A stretch of 64,000 nucleotides of DNA, from NCBI GenBank assembly GCA_963575745.1, contig CAUYUJ010015751.1:233110-297109 (forward strand), read 5' to 3'. This document shows positions 1 to 10,639 of this stretch, piece by piece. The translations under genes were made by a program, and so were the position numbers. Each line of letters begins with the position of its first letter. The first letter of the stretch is position 1. Under the pieces are notes generated by a model, which saw only the letters and a list, made by a program, of their open reading frames with translations, was not told where the DNA came from and did no database searches. The stretch is from Prorocentrum cordatum. Taxonomy: Eukaryota > Sar > Dinophyceae > Prorocentrales > Prorocentraceae.

Positions 1-15
1 CGACGACGACGACGA

Positions 16-570
16 CGACGACGAGGGGCTGGAGAAGGAGGAAGGTGGCCGAGGACGAAAATGAGGATGGGATCAGTGCGAGGAGGAGGGGGGGTCGCGG
101 GGTTTGACAGGTCGAAGCAACGGTCGAGGAGGAGGAGGAGGAGGAGGAAGAGGAGGAGGAGGCAGGAAGAGAATGAGAGAAGGGGCTGGTGAAAATGGGC
201 AATTCGCAGGGTGAGGAGGACGGCGACGACGACGAACGCGAACAGCTGGAAAAGGAGGAGGAGGATGCGAAAAGAGGAGGAGGGTATCTGTGAAGCCGCG
301 CGTAGAGGACTTGCTTGCAAGGAAAGGGGGCGGACTGGACGACGACGCCGACGAGGGACTGGAGAAGGAGGAATGCGGGCGAGGACGAAGACGAGTAGGA
401 CGAAGTCGAGGATGATCAGTGTAAGGTTGGCGGGGGGTCGCATGGTTTTGACGTGACGAAGAGAAGGTCGAGGAGGAGGAGGAGGAGGCAGGAAAATAAT
501 GAGAGAAGGGTGCGGGTAAACATTGACTATTCGCAGGAAGAGGACGGCGACGACGACGAACACGAGCAGT
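16..570. repeat. Tandem duplication of a GGA/CGA-rich block, period about 330 bp
   Basis: The block starting near 21 (ctggagaaggaggaa, then GGA repeats, then gacggcgacgacgacgaa) recurs near 349 in the same order. Both copies contain GGA tracts (about 130-165 and 468-488). No convincing gene; open frames here are arginine/glutamate low complexity. Confidence 0.7.
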
Positions 571-599
571 TGGGAAAGGAAGAGGCTGATGGTCTGATG

Positions 600-1110
600 T
601 GATGGAGAGGAGGAGGGCCTCTGTGAGGCTGCGCGACATCGTCGCTGCGGCCACGGGAAAGCCCAGGCGGTGGCGACCGGCCTCGTCGCTGCGGTCTGGC
701 GGAAGCTCGAGCGGTGGCCACCGGCCGTGCCTCGCCGCCGAGTGTCTCAGACTGAGTTGCTGCTGGCTCGGGTTCCCGGGTGGGGGCCGCGCACCGGGCC
801 CCGCGCGCGGCGCAGCAGGTGGCCCGCAGCACCATGGTCCACGCGCGTGGGCTGCTCGTGGGCATGCTGACCAATGCGCTTTTCGGTGCCCCCGTCCAGG
901 CTGTGTGTGTGATGTTCCAACCCACGTCAGCTTGGATCTCCAGCAAGAATTTCGAGCACCCGGAAAATACCGAAACTTGAGGTTTTTCACGCGTCGGGCT
1001 CTGGGAGGCGACACTCGTTCGACAATTTTTCGGCACTTTACTGGGTGCCCGAAATGATTGCTGGGATGTGGTCCTTAGAAAGAGCGTGTTCTACCGCTGC
1101 TGGCGGAAAA
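600..1110. other. GC-rich stretch without a recognisable gene; carries a 43-bp sequence shared with 4861-4903
   Basis: Several frames are open only because the DNA is GC-rich. The segment 858-900 (from cgtgggcatgctgacc to ggtgcccccgtccag) is repeated at 4861-4903 with one mismatch, while flanks do not match. In one frame it reads VGMLTNALFGAPVQ, against VGMLTNELFGAPVQ in the second copy. I do not recognise this peptide. Confidence 0.5.
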
Positions 1111-1111
1111 C

Positions 1112-1370
1112 CGGGGGGGGTCACTGGGGGTTCTTAACCCGTCCCCCCCCCCCCCCAAAACGGGGGGGGGGGGTCACTACTGGTTCGAACCCCCCCCCCC
1201 CAGTCCATCATGAAAAGGGGGGGTGTCACTACCAGTTTGAACCCCCCCCCGCTCGAAAACCGGGGGGGGTCACTACCGGTTCGAACCCTCCCCCTCCTCC
1301 CCTCGAAAACTGGGGGGGGGTCTCTACCGGTTCGAACCCCTCCCCCCCCCTCGCCGCCGGCAAACGATGC
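1112..1370. repeat. G-run/C-run repeat with central ggttcgaacc, left flank of a minisatellite
   Basis: Four to five units of about 55-60 bp: a G run, tcactaccggttcgaa, a C run, then ctcgaaaac. The ggttcgaacc core is itself a palindrome. The reverse complement of this array lies at 2330-2545, so the two bracket the minisatellite between them. Confidence 0.8.
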
Positions 1371-1379
1371 CCGCTCCTC

Positions 1380-2310
1380 GGGACAGTCGGAGAATGGTGG
1401 GGATGTTGGGACAGTGGTGGGAACGGTGGTGGTGGGGACGGTGGTGCGGGGACAGTGGGACAGTGGTGCGGACATTGGTGGGGACTGTGGTTGTGGGGAT
1501 TGGTGAGGGGACAGCGGGACAGTGATGGGGGCAGTGGGACAGTGGTGGGGACGGTAGTGGTGGGGACAGTGGTGAAGGCAGTGGTGAGGACAGTGGTGGG
1601 ACAGTCGCACAGTGGGGAAAATGGTGGGGACAGTGGGGACAGTGGGACAGTGATGGGAACAGTGGGGACGGTGGGACAGCACAGTGGGACAGCGGCGGGG
1701 ACAGTGGTGGGAACAGTGGGGACAGTGGGACAGTGGTGGGGACCGTGGGGAAAGTGGGGAGAGTGGGACCGTGGTGGGACAATGGTGGGGAGAGTGGGGA
1801 CAGTGAGACAATGGAGGGGGCACTGGTGGGGACAGCGGGGACAATGGTGGGAACAGTGGGGACAGTGGGACAGTGGTGGGGACGGTGGTGGTGGGGACAG
1901 TGGTGTGGGGACAGTGTGAATGTGGTGGAAACAGTGGGACAGTGGAGGGTACAGTGGTGGTGGCGACAGTGGTGAGGGCGGTGGCGAGGACGGCGGTGGG
2001 ATAATGGGACAGTGGTACAGTAGGGATAGTGGTAGGGACAGTGGGGACAGTGGTGGGAACAGTGGGACAGCTCAGGGGGACAGCGGCGGGGACAGTGGGA
2101 CAGTGGGGACAGTGGTTGGGGTCGTGAAAGTGGGAGAGTGGAACCGTGGTGGGAACAGTGGTGGGGACAGTTGTGACAGTGCGACAGTGGTGGGGGCCCT
2201 GGTGAGGACAGTGGTGACGGTGGTCGGAACAGTGGGGACAGTGGTGGTGAGGACAGTGGTGCTGGGGACAGCTGTGGGGGATGTGGTGCGGACGGTGGTA
2301 GGGACTCAGG
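1380..2310. repeat. Minisatellite of gggacagtggtg type
   Basis: About 930 bp of degenerate 9-12 bp repeats (gtggggacagtgg, ggtgggaacagtgg). Long open frames on both strands are a by-product of the repeat and encode only G/T/V/W or P/T/H-rich peptide. Confidence 0.85.
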
Positions 2311-2329
2311 GTTGTTTGCTGGCGGCGAG

Positions 2330-2545
2330 CGTGTGGGGGGGGAGGGGTTCGAACCGGTGGTGACCCCCCCCTTGGTTTTCGAAAGGGGGGGGGTTCGAAC
2401 CGATATTGACCCCCCACCGGTTTTCGAGAGGGGGGGGTTCGAACGGGTAGTGACCCCCCCCGCGGATTTCCGGAGAGGGGGGGGCTTCGAGGGGGGGGGG
2501 GATTTTCGGACGGGGGGGAGAGCCCCGGGCTCCGGAGGAAGAGGG
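2330..2545. repeat. Inverted partner of the G-run/C-run repeat
   Basis: Units read ggggggttcgaaccgatattgacccccc followed by ggttttcgagag, the reverse complement of the 1112-1370 array. Together with the minisatellite they make a composite of about 1.4 kb with inverted ends. Confidence 0.75.
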
Positions 2546-2769
2546 GGGGGAATTCTCCACAGTAAAGCGGCGGTGGATCACGCTCTCTCTCCCTTAAGTA
2601 CGATGTGACCTTCCAGGAGGGCAAAAAAAATAGCATCAGGACGTCGACGTCCTAATTCCTGTCGAGGTTTGAGGCAGTCCAGATCCAGATCGACCTATAG
2701 GTCTGGAGAGCTATTTCCCTAAACAGCTTGCTGAACGGGGCGCTGTTGTGATAGAAGCTAACTCCGGCC

Positions 2770-3750
2770 GGGGGAAAGGGGAGCAGAGACATCCTCACAA
2801 AAATCTGATGGTCTGGGTCGTTTCGCTTGAGACATCCTCCGGGCCGTTTCGCTTGAGACATCCTCACAACTCTCGTTTCTGAGTTGGCCGGGCTTGGGCG
2901 TTTCGCCTGGGACATCCTCGACACTGGGCTTCTGAGATGCCGCGCGAGAGGTGGTCCGGCCCGTTTCGCCTGAGACATCCTCGACACTCTGGGCTCTGAG
3001 ATGCCGCGCGGGAGGTGGTCCGGCCCGTTTCGCCCGTTTCGCCTGCGACATCCTCGAAACTCTGGGCTCTGAGATGCCGTGCGCGAGGTGGTCCGGCCCG
3101 TTTCGCCTGAGACGTCCTCGAAACTCTGAGCTCCCAGATGCCGCGCGAGCTGTGGTCCCGCCCGTTTCGCCTAAGACATCCTCGAAATTCTGAGCTCTGA
3201 GATGCCGCCCGAGAGGTGGGGCGGCCCGTTTCGCCTGAGACATCCTCGAAACTCTGAGCTCCCAGATGCCGCGCGAGAGGTGGTCCGGCCCGTTTCGCCT
3301 GCGACATCCTCGAAACTCCGGGCTCTGAGATGCCGCGCGAGAGGTGGTCCGGCCCGTTTCGCTTTAGACATCCTCGAAATTCTGAGCTCTGAGATGCCGT
3401 GCGCGAGGTGGTCCCGCCCGTTTCGCCTGAGGCATCCTCGAAACTCTGAGCTCTGTGATGCCGCGCGAGAGGTGGTCCGGCCCGTTTCGCCTGAGACATC
3501 CTCGACACTCTGGGCTCTGAGATGCCGCGCGGGAGGTGGTCCGGCCCGTTTCGCCTGAGACATCCTCGAAATTCTGAGCTCTGAGATGCCTTGCGCGAGA
3601 GGTGGTCCGGCCCGTTTCGCGTGAGACATCCTCGAAACTCTGAGCTCCCAGATGCCGCGCGAGAGGTGGTCCAGCCCGTTTCGCACAAGACATTCTCGCA
3701 ACTCTGAGCTCCCAGATGCCGCGCAAGAGGTGGTCCAGGCTGGGGGCCCA
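2770..3750. repeat. 64-bp tandem array, about 15 units
   Basis: Each unit runs gacatcctcg, aaactctgagct, cagatgccgcgcgag, aggtggtccgg, cccgtttcgcctga. Successive starts (3111, 3175) give a 64-bp period. Since 64 is not a multiple of three, the frame rotates between units, which argues against coding. Variant arrays of the same core lie at 33495-34680 and, inverted, at 55395-55930. Confidence 0.9.
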
Positions 3751-4100
3751 GAAGACCACATGTTACATATCCCCCCTGGGACCCTGGGAGCCTCATGAGG
3801 CCCAGGACAGGCCCCAGGGGTCCCCAGGAGATTCCCGGGAGGCTCCCAGGAGGCCCCAGGAGGCCCCCTATCAGAACGTGTCAAGTTGAAACGCATTCGG
3901 TTCCGATTCGTTGATTTTTCCTGCTCTTGTGGATTTTTCCTGCTCTTGTGCCCTCCCCATTTTGGGGGGCCCAGACGGTTAGATATCCCCCCCTGGAAAG
4001 GAAGCCCCAGGTCGGGTCCAGGAGGCCACAGGAGGCCCAGGAGGGGAAGCCCCAGGAGGTCCCCAGGAGGCCCCGGGTGGCCCCAGGAGGCCCCCGCAAC
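3750..4100. repeat. cccaggaggcc minisatellite separating two 64-bp array blocks
   Basis: Two stretches of degenerate ccaggaggcccc repeats (3770-3870 and 4000-4095), each opened by a shared tatccccccctgg motif (near 3768 and 3982). No gene seen. Confidence 0.6.
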
Positions 4101-4109
4101 TCAGGAGCT

Positions 4110-4640
4110 CTGAGACGCCGCGCTTGAGGTGGTCTGGCCCGTTTCGCCTGAGACTTCCTCGCAGCACGTTTCGCCAGAGACATCGTCGCAACTCTGGGGT
4201 CCGAGATGCCGCGCGCGAGGTGGTCCAGCCCGTTACGCTGGAGACATCCTCGCAACTCTGGGCTCCGACATGCCGTTCGGGATGAAGAGGAGGTGGAGGA
4301 GGAGGAGGAGATGGAAGGAAAAAGGAGGAGGAGGATGTGGATGAGGGAGCAGGCAGGAGGAGGAGGAGGAGGAGGAGGAGGAGGAGGAGGGAGAAGGAAG
4401 GGAGTTGCAAGAGAGGACGTAACGGGAAGCGAGTGTGACGTGGACTTGTCAGAACGTGTACGAGAGGTTGTCCGGCCCGTTTCGTTTGAGACATCCTTCT
4501 ACTACTGAGCTCCAAGATGTCACTCGCGAGGTGGTCCGTGCCGTTTCGCTTTAGCCTTCTCACAATGCGAAGCTCGAAGATGTTGCGCGCGAGATGGTCT
4601 GGCCCGTTCTGCCTGAGACGTTTCGTAGCACAGGGGCTCC
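4110..4640. repeat. Diverged 64-bp units interrupted by a GGA microsatellite
   Basis: Units with cccgtttcgc...gacatcctcgcaactctggg continue to about 4265, are interrupted by a GGA/AGG tract (4286-4393), then resume, strongly diverged, at 4455-4630. Confidence 0.7.
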
Positions 4641-4860
4641 AATCACAACCTCTCTCATTCCTTCTCCCGCCTCCCTCTTTCCGCTTCCCGCCTGGCTCCT
4701 CTTCCCTCCTCCCTCCTCCTGCCTCCCGCCTCCCGCTGCTGCGCCTCTGGACGCACTGGACGGGCACGCAATCGGCCTTAGAAACCGCAGTGGGTTTAAA
4801 AACCCTGTTTGGGGATACTGCACTCCGGCTATAATTTTTAGCACTCTGGGAGGTCAGGGT

Positions 4861-4903
4861 CGTGGGCATGCTGACCAATGAGCTTTTCGGTGCCCCCGTC
4901 CAG
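4861..4903 (+). repeat. Second copy of the 43-bp near-identical sequence
   Basis: Matches 858-900 at 42 of 43 positions; the difference changes alanine (gcg) to glutamate (gag) in the frame VGMLTN(A/E)LFGAPVQ. It may be a dispersed repeat or a shared exon fragment. Confidence 0.6.
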
Positions 4904-5073
4904 CTCGCATCGCTGGTGCAGCCAGCTGCTCTGCCTCGCCGCTGGCGGGGGGGCAGCGCGTGGGCTCTTCGAGGTGCCGAGGGGGCCGCTGCTCAGTGTG
5001 CGCCCCCGGGGGCAGAGCGGCCCAGTGGCGCGGACCCGGAGCGGGGACGCAGCTGCCGGTACCACTGCACCTA

Positions 5074-5228
5074 AGTCGGGCGTGTCCCTCTACAGGAGGA
5101 GCATGCAAAGATAGTAAAAAATAAAAAAGTAGTCAGGGGACGATTTTGGGACTATTTTTGATATTGCGGCTCGTTTCTGGGGTATTGTTGTTTCGTCCAA
5201 AGTCCGCCTGTAGGGGAACATGCCCGAT
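5074..5228 (+). mobile_element. Family A inverted-repeat element, copy 1
   Basis: Left end agtcgggcgtgtccctctac then aggagga; right end tccgcctgtagggga then acatgcccgat, the reverse complement of the left end. The interior is AT-richer than its surroundings and has no ORF. No clear target duplication. The family is non-autonomous and recurs across the window. Confidence 0.75.
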
Positions 5229-5354
5229 CTTACACTACACGCCGGTCGGTGAAAACAGGTGTTTTTAGACCCCCAGGTCCAAATTGGCTTCAAGGGCCTT
5301 CCTATACTTCAAGAGCCGATATATGCTCTGGCTGTGTTCTGGGCGTCCTCGTGG

Positions 5355-5432
5355 GAGGGCCTGGACCCAATCTACACGATACGCCGTCCTGCTGCATGTT
5401 TCGACCTGCTTCTTCCGACCGGTGTGCACCGG
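5355..5432 (+). repeat. Dispersed repeat J, copy 1
   Basis: Contains ggacccaatctacacg ... cgacctgcttcttccgacc. Related sequences lie at 7140-7212 and 18840-18940 with the same spacing. Function unknown. Confidence 0.55.
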
Positions 5433-5890
5433 GACCACCACCTCCTCCCTTGTCGCCGTGGAGCAGCGGTGTTGGTGCCTCTTGTTGCCCCCAGTGTCGG
5501 CGGCCAGGCCCCCACGGCGTGAAGGCAGGAGCTTGCCGCAGGTCGCCCGCGGGTGTGCGGGGATCCGCGCCAGAAGGCTGTCCCCCCTGCCGCGCGGCGG
5601 CCCGAAAGCGCGAAGTGTGTCTGAGACAGGTCGCCTTTCGCGTGGCGCGAAGGTGCGAGTTCGAGCGGCATGGATCCAACAAACACCCCTTGGGGTGGGT
5701 GGGAGGAGTCCACGGTGAGCTCGTGTCGTGTCGACATTGCGGCGACCCTGGCGCGGGCGCCCAGGGTTGAACCCCGCGGGTGGCCCAGGATCGGCCAACA
5801 TGGCAAGGTCTGGCCTTCGGGAGGCCGGCGCGCGTTCTAGGCTAAACGATACACGCAGCGTTCATCGTCAGGAGAGGAGCTTGCCGTAGC
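5433..5890. other. GC-rich stretch, no gene recognised
   Basis: Open frames exist on both strands, but no domain, repeat or conserved peptide is visible. Confidence 0.4.
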
Positions 5891-5893
5891 GTT

Positions 5894-6026
5894 CAGTCGG
5901 GCGTGTCCCTCTACAGGAGGAATATCCCAAATTAGTAAAATAAAAATACCTTTTGGCGCTATCTAGCATGTGTTTACTATTTTGATTGTTCTTGCGAAGT
6001 CCGCCTGTCGGAGGTCATGCCCGACC
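5894..6026 (+). mobile_element. Family A inverted-repeat element, copy 2
   Basis: Left end gtcgggcgtgtccctctaca then ggaggaatatc; right end tccgcctgtcggaggtcatg then cccgacc. About 133 bp, AT-rich interior, no ORF. Confidence 0.75.
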
Positions 6027-6261
6027 TAACCGTACCGCCCGCGCGTTCTTTTCTCGCGCGCGTGCCGCAAGGCGGCCGAGATCTCCGACGTGCGCGGGCG
6101 CCTCGGGCGGTGGGCGTCGCCGCCCGCCGCGGCCGCGGGCCTCCGCGGGAAGCGGCGCAGCATTCTGGCTCTTGTGGGGCCTCCTGGCTGCGCACCGGCG
6201 CCGCCCACCGGGCAGTGCGTGCAGCTCGACGTGGGGATGGCGGAGGTGGGGCCCAAGGCTC

Positions 6262-6408
6262 AAGTCGGGCGTGTCCCTGTACAGGAGGAATCCTCAAAAA
6301 TAGTCTAACAAAAATATGGTGGCGATTTTGTGTGTATTGCATGTCTTTCAAGTTTTGAGTCGGTTATTTGTTTGTCCAGAATCTGGCTGTAGGAGGACAC
6401 GCCCGACC
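6262..6408 (+). mobile_element. Family A inverted-repeat element, copy 3
   Basis: Left end agtcgggcgtgtccctgtac then aggaggaat; right end ctggctgtaggaggacacgc then ccgacc. About 147 bp. Confidence 0.75.
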
Positions 6409-6409
6409 T

Positions 6410-7135
6410 AACGTTAGTAGACGGGCTGGCAGCTAAGTGTGCGTTTTCAAGTGTTTGTGTGTGCGTGTGTGTGTGCTCAGAAAATGGATTTGCCGCGCGC
6501 AGGTGCGAGGTACCAAAGGTCATGATGACGTACCGACGTTTTGGCTGTCCCAGTGTATCACGTGCCAGTGCGAGGTGAATGCCCTGTCGCCCCGTTCCCG
6601 CTTGAAGAGGCCACTTAGCTACTGCCTCGTTTATAGGCGCCCCGTTTGCAGCGGCTTTGTGGGCGGGCGACCGGCTGCCGTTTGTGCAAGCCAAGCGGCA
6701 CTCAAAGCACTACCAAACCGCATCGGTCATAACTCGATACGTTTCGATTTCTCTCGATCTGCCTCGAGTTTTCAGTCGGACCTGACGGCGCGCTCCATTT
6801 TCGCCCCCACCGTTGGCGCCACCCCCAGTGTGGAGCTGAGGGACTGGCTGGCCTCAGCGGGCTGGGGAAGTGTGTTCGACAGTGCGGACACTCGCGCGCA
6901 AGTTGCCCGCGGAAGGTCGCGATTCAGCGCCCTCGTGTCCAATTCAGCGTGCCGCACCAGCGGCCCTCGCAAGCCGCGGCGTAAGCGTCTTCTTGCGTAT
7001 GGCCCAGTTCTTTTCGTCGCTCAGCTGGGCTCGACCAGACCCCCGAGTACCCATCGGTCGTTGAGATTCCCAGTGCCCAATCTGCTTTAGCCGCCCTCCT
7101 AGTTCAAGAGTCGAGTGGTTTTCCTTCTACCCGCC
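6410..7135. other. Unique-looking stretch without a supported gene
   Basis: A 217-codon open frame (6437-7090, plus) covers most of it but shows no domain, signal peptide or membrane segment. I treat it as unsupported. Confidence 0.35.
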
Positions 7136-7139
7136 TCTA

Positions 7140-7212
7140 CAGGAGGCGGTCGGATACCCAATCTTCCAACGCTTCTACATACTTCTTCCGACCGATGGGT
7201 ATTGAGACCGCC
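7140..7212 (+). repeat. Dispersed repeat J, copy 2
   Basis: Contains gatacccaatcttccaacg ... catacttcttccgaccgatg, matching the order of motifs at 5355-5432. Confidence 0.5.
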
Positions 7213-7564
7213 TCGGAGTACTCTTGGGGCCTGTTGAGGCCAGCTGGGACCAGCCTGGAAGCCTGTTGAGGCCAGCCGGGACTACCTGAGGGGGCCGTCT
7301 GTGCGCAACCCGAAGCCTTACCATCCGGTCTCACTGTAAGTTCGCTGGCGATTCCTCTCCGCCACTGCCCGAGTTGCCCCCGCCCAAAAAATTGGCCGCT
7401 CAGAAAGAAGTGGAACTCGCGAAGGCACCCCCAGAGGGCTGTGCGGACGCAGCGCTCTCGAGGATGGACGTCCCCTTATCGTCTATCCCCGAGTTAGGCC
7501 CCGAGCGTCTCTCGTGTCCACAGACTCAGGGATTGGGGTCGCCATACACCCCCCTCCTAGGGCT

Positions 7565-7775
7565 CTTTTCGGCTCCTCCGATTCGATTCGATTTCGACGG
7601 CTTCCGATTCCGATTCGATTCGACTTGGGATTCCGATTCGGTTTCCGATTTCTTACTGGAGGCTTGCTAGCCTGCCGATTTCTGCCGATTCCACTTTTCC
7701 CGACTCGGCTGCCGAGTTCCGCCGATCCGACTCATGTCGACTTCCGATCCGACTTGTCGATTCGATTCTGGGCTC
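7565..7775. repeat. cgattc minisatellite
   Basis: Degenerate 6-mer repeats (cgattcgattcgatttc, ttccgattccgattcg), purine/pyrimidine biased. No gene. Confidence 0.75.
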
Positions 7776-7779
7776 TCCT

Positions 7780-8600
7780 GCATCCGGCATGCAAATTGTA
7801 TAATAAGTTCTTGCCCATTCCGACTTTTGCGTTGAAAAAGTGGCGATTTGTTTCCCTTGGGGAATCCTGTACGTATTCGTTGGTGCAACCAATTCCTTTG
7901 CTCAGGTACACTTCCTTGTGCACGCGATTCCGTTGTGGGATCACGCTTCAATGAGGATCAGGATGTAGACGGCCACGAGAATGGATTGGGAGGGACAGAG
8001 GCAGGAAGTTAGCGGAATGGAAGCGGAACGAGCAAAGAGGCACACCAACAGACGAAGGAGGAGCCGGAACAAAATCAGAAGGAGGGATGTGGATGGTGAG
8101 CGTCAGGCAGAATAAGAAGGAATGAGTGAAGCAGGTGGAGCAGCAGGACGGAGAAAACGAGGATGTTTCGGACGATGTTGACGAGGACGAGGGCATGGAC
8201 GAGAGGAGAGGAAGAGCAGGAGAAGGAAGAGGAAGGGATACGAGGACGGAGGATATAGGCGGGAGGGCGAAGGAAGGAGTCTTAAGGCAGGAGGGGGGGG
8301 GGGAGAGGAAGGCTGACCTGACGGTTCATCCGTCCCTACACCCTGCTTGCCATTTCCGCCCCTCCGGTTGGTGCCATCCCTTTGACTCCATGCGCGCGCA
8401 GGAGGGGTCGTCGGTCTTCAAGTTGGTGGGGCCCGTCATGGTGAAGCAGAACGTGGACGACGCAAAGGTCAGCTCGCCGACCTGCTGAGGGTCCACTTCG
8501 ATCTGACCGATCCGATCCGATCCGGCCCGCCCGGAGTCGATTCCGAGGTTCCGTCGATCCGATGCGGCCTGGCGCGGCCGATCTGCCGATGCGGACCCAT
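7780..8600. other. No supported gene; purine-rich 7980-8310
   Basis: 7980-8310 is rich in gga, gaa and gag with poly-charged frames. Elsewhere I see nothing recognisable. A run of gatccgatccgatcc at 8508-8522 is a short microsatellite. Confidence 0.4.
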
Positions 8601-8609
8601 TCGGCTTAC

Positions 8610-8765
8610 AGTGGGGGTCCATGCCAAGAAACACCCTGCTTGCCTCCAGGGTACCCTGGGTTGCTTGGGTTTCGATGGTTTTGCGACGGGAAACGTAACG
8701 TTCCCACGCCAAGAATCAGGGGTCTCAAGGTTGGGTTTCCTGTGGAAGGTTTCTTGTGGACTGGC
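8610..8765 (+). repeat. Dispersed repeat K, copy 1
   Basis: Motifs in order: ccatgccaagaaacaccctg, cttgcctccagggt, tgggtttcgatggtttt, ggggtctcaaggttggg, tgtggaaggtttcttgtgg. The same order occurs at 18940-19100 and 34980-35160. Confidence 0.75.
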
Positions 8766-8934
8766 CTCCGCTGTACATGCCGAACCGATCTGATTTGCTC
8801 GATTCGATGTTCATCGAGCCTGCCCGCTTGCCCCTCCCGGGGCCTCCTCTCAGCTCAGATATCAGTCATGGAGGTGCCCGCTCATCTTGGATCGAATGTG
8901 TATCGGCGACGAGTGTCCACTGGTGTTCAAGACA

Positions 8935-9010
8935 GCGCCCAGTAGCGACGAAAGGCGCTCGAATAGCGCCCAACAGCGACCGACAGCGCCCAATAGCGCC
9001 ATGCGAGGGA
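8935..9010. repeat. Short gcgcccaatagcg minisatellite
   Basis: About five degenerate copies of cagcgcccaatagcg within 75 bp. Confidence 0.6.
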
Positions 9011-9123
9011 GATGCACGATGTCCGCTCTGCGCGCAACTCGGCGCTCCTCTTACGCGCCCAAGGAATGAGCACAGGCTTCCGCCAGTTGCCTTCTAACTA
9101 CTCGTGGCATTGATGCCACACAT

Positions 9124-9345
9124 TCGAAGAAAAATAAGAAACCACATAAACATAGACTTGTGGCGCTCCGCGCGGATTGATTGGATCCGCGCCCGGGCCC
9201 CCCCCAGAGGCGCCTCCAGCGCCGCCCTTGGATCCGCCTCCAGCGCCTCCAGCGCCTCCAGCGCCAGGTGGCGGGGTCCAGCGCGAATCCAAGAAATCCG
9301 CGCGGAGCGCCAAAAGTCTATGTCTATGTGGTTTCTTCTTCTTCT
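9124..9345. mobile_element. Family C fold-back element, copy 1
   Basis: Left arm (accacataaacatagactt, ggcgctccgcgcggatt) is the reverse complement of the right arm (aatccgcgcggagcgcc, aagtctatgtctatgtggtt). Arms are about 60 bp and the centre is a gcgcctcca repeat. Further copies at 24208, 27737 and 35946. Confidence 0.8.
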
Positions 9346-9556
9346 ACACATGCGACGTGCGCCCACCGCGCGCTGACCCGGGTCGCCCGCGCGGGCGCAG
9401 GCAGGTCACCGCGCTCCGGCACCGCCCGGCCACCGGGCGTCGCCGCTGCTCCCTGCGGCGCGGCGCGAAGTTCAGACGTCGTTGGGACAACCGAAGACTC
9501 GGTGGCGAACTGATCGGTCTCAGGTTGGGTTGGGGTGGAATTGTAGGTGGTGGCTG

Positions 9557-10062
9557 ATGGCGGAACAGCTTCGGTCCTTTCCTTCTGGTGAGCCAGCAGG
9601 TGACCGCGCCCCGCCCTTCAACGTGGCGACCAACCAGACGCTGCCAGTGCGCTTCATCCTCCGCCAGCTGTGCAGCATCTCTGCATACCCAGTGGCTGCA
9701 GACCGCATAGATCTGTCTGCGCCGTACCGCGCCCGACGTGACTGCGATGAGATCTACAGCTACGCCAAGCTCGGCCTGGGCTACAATCCGACATTGAAGC
9801 CAACGCCGTTCAGTATTTCTTCAATCCAGAAGGGTATCGCAAACTACAAGAGGTGAACGTCACCCTCAATGTCGACACGGGACCTGCCATGCAGATGCCC
9901 GCCGGAGCGTCATTTCTTGCCCTTAGCACCCACAGTGTTACCAGCGCCCTTGCCGATTTCGGTCAAGCAACGTCACGCGCCACCAGGGTAGAGGTGTTGC
10001 GAGGCCGAAATTTATCATCGCTTGGGAAAGTACGAATCGAAGTTGCTACCTTCTCATGCTGA
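9557..10062 (+). pseudogene. Frameshifted coding relic, unknown product
   Basis: A frame opening at the ATG at 9557 reads plausible non-repetitive protein (…DEIYSYAKLGLGYNP) until about 9791. A different frame then continues smoothly with DIEANAVQYFFNPEGYRKLQ… to a stop at 10062. One missing G (ccgac instead of ccggac, about 9789-9793) would explain the switch. Joined, it would be about 168 residues, with a tyrosine/asparagine-rich middle and a hydrophobic ASFLALSTH segment. I do not recognise the family. An intron boundary is an alternative to a deletion, but no GT..AG pair is evident at so short a distance. Confidence 0.4.
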
Positions 10063-10064
10063 GT

Positions 10065-10420
10065 CGCATCAGTATCACGAACGTGTGGCAGGGCTATGGG
10101 GTTCTCACCGCATCAGCTTTCCCAAGTCACGAACGCGCGGCAGGGCCATGTGATTCTTCCCAGTTCAGTTTTCCCAAGTCACCAACGCTAAGTAGGGTCA
10201 TGGGATATTCGTCATCTCGGCCTTCAGGTCACGAGCGCGTGGCAGGGTTCTGGGACTGTCACCACTCCAGGTTGCCCAAGTCACGAGTGTGTAGCAGGGC
10301 CGCTGGATTCTCACAGTTGCAGTTTTTCCAAGTCACGGTCATGTGGCAGGGCTGCGCGATGCTCACCATTTCAACCTTCCCAAATCACGAATGCGTGGCC
10401 GAGCCATGGCATTCCCACCC
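10065..10420. repeat. About 53-bp degenerate tandem array, seven units
   Basis: Each unit has ttcccaagtcacgaacgcgtggcagggccatgg-like sequence followed by gattctcacc. Units start near 10065, 10110, 10160, 10213, 10260, 10314 and 10367. Confidence 0.75.
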
Positions 10421-10479
10421 CGCCAGGGGGGAGCCGCCAAAGCGCGAGCGGCGAGGGAGCCCCCGCGTGGGCCCGCGAG

Positions 10480-10620
10480 TGCATCCGTGCATCCGCACAC
10501 CGTTCATCCGTACACCCCGCGTATGCTGCAACACGGTTCGACACTTGGTGCGTCCATGCACCCGCACATTCCGTACACCGTACATTTGTGCACCGTGCAC
10601 CCGCACAGGCGAGTTGTTTG
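10480..10620. repeat. catccgcacacc / cgtacacc short repeats
   Basis: Degenerate 8-12 bp repeats (gtgcatccgtgcatccgc, cgtacaccgtacat). No gene. Confidence 0.55.
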
Positions 10621-10639
10621 GAAATATGTTGATCATTCC

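Noticed and set aside
1160-1350. ggttcgaacc as a tRNA T-loop (B box)
   Set aside because: No cloverleaf or A box fits; the motif is just the palindromic centre of a repeat.
2770-3750. CRISPR-like appearance of regularly spaced repeats
   Set aside because: The units are contiguous 64-bp repeats without unique spacers, and there are no cas genes; the genome is eukaryotic.
5090-5100. aggagga in family A as a ribosome binding site
   Set aside because: It is part of an inverted repeat in a eukaryotic genome and is not followed by a gene.
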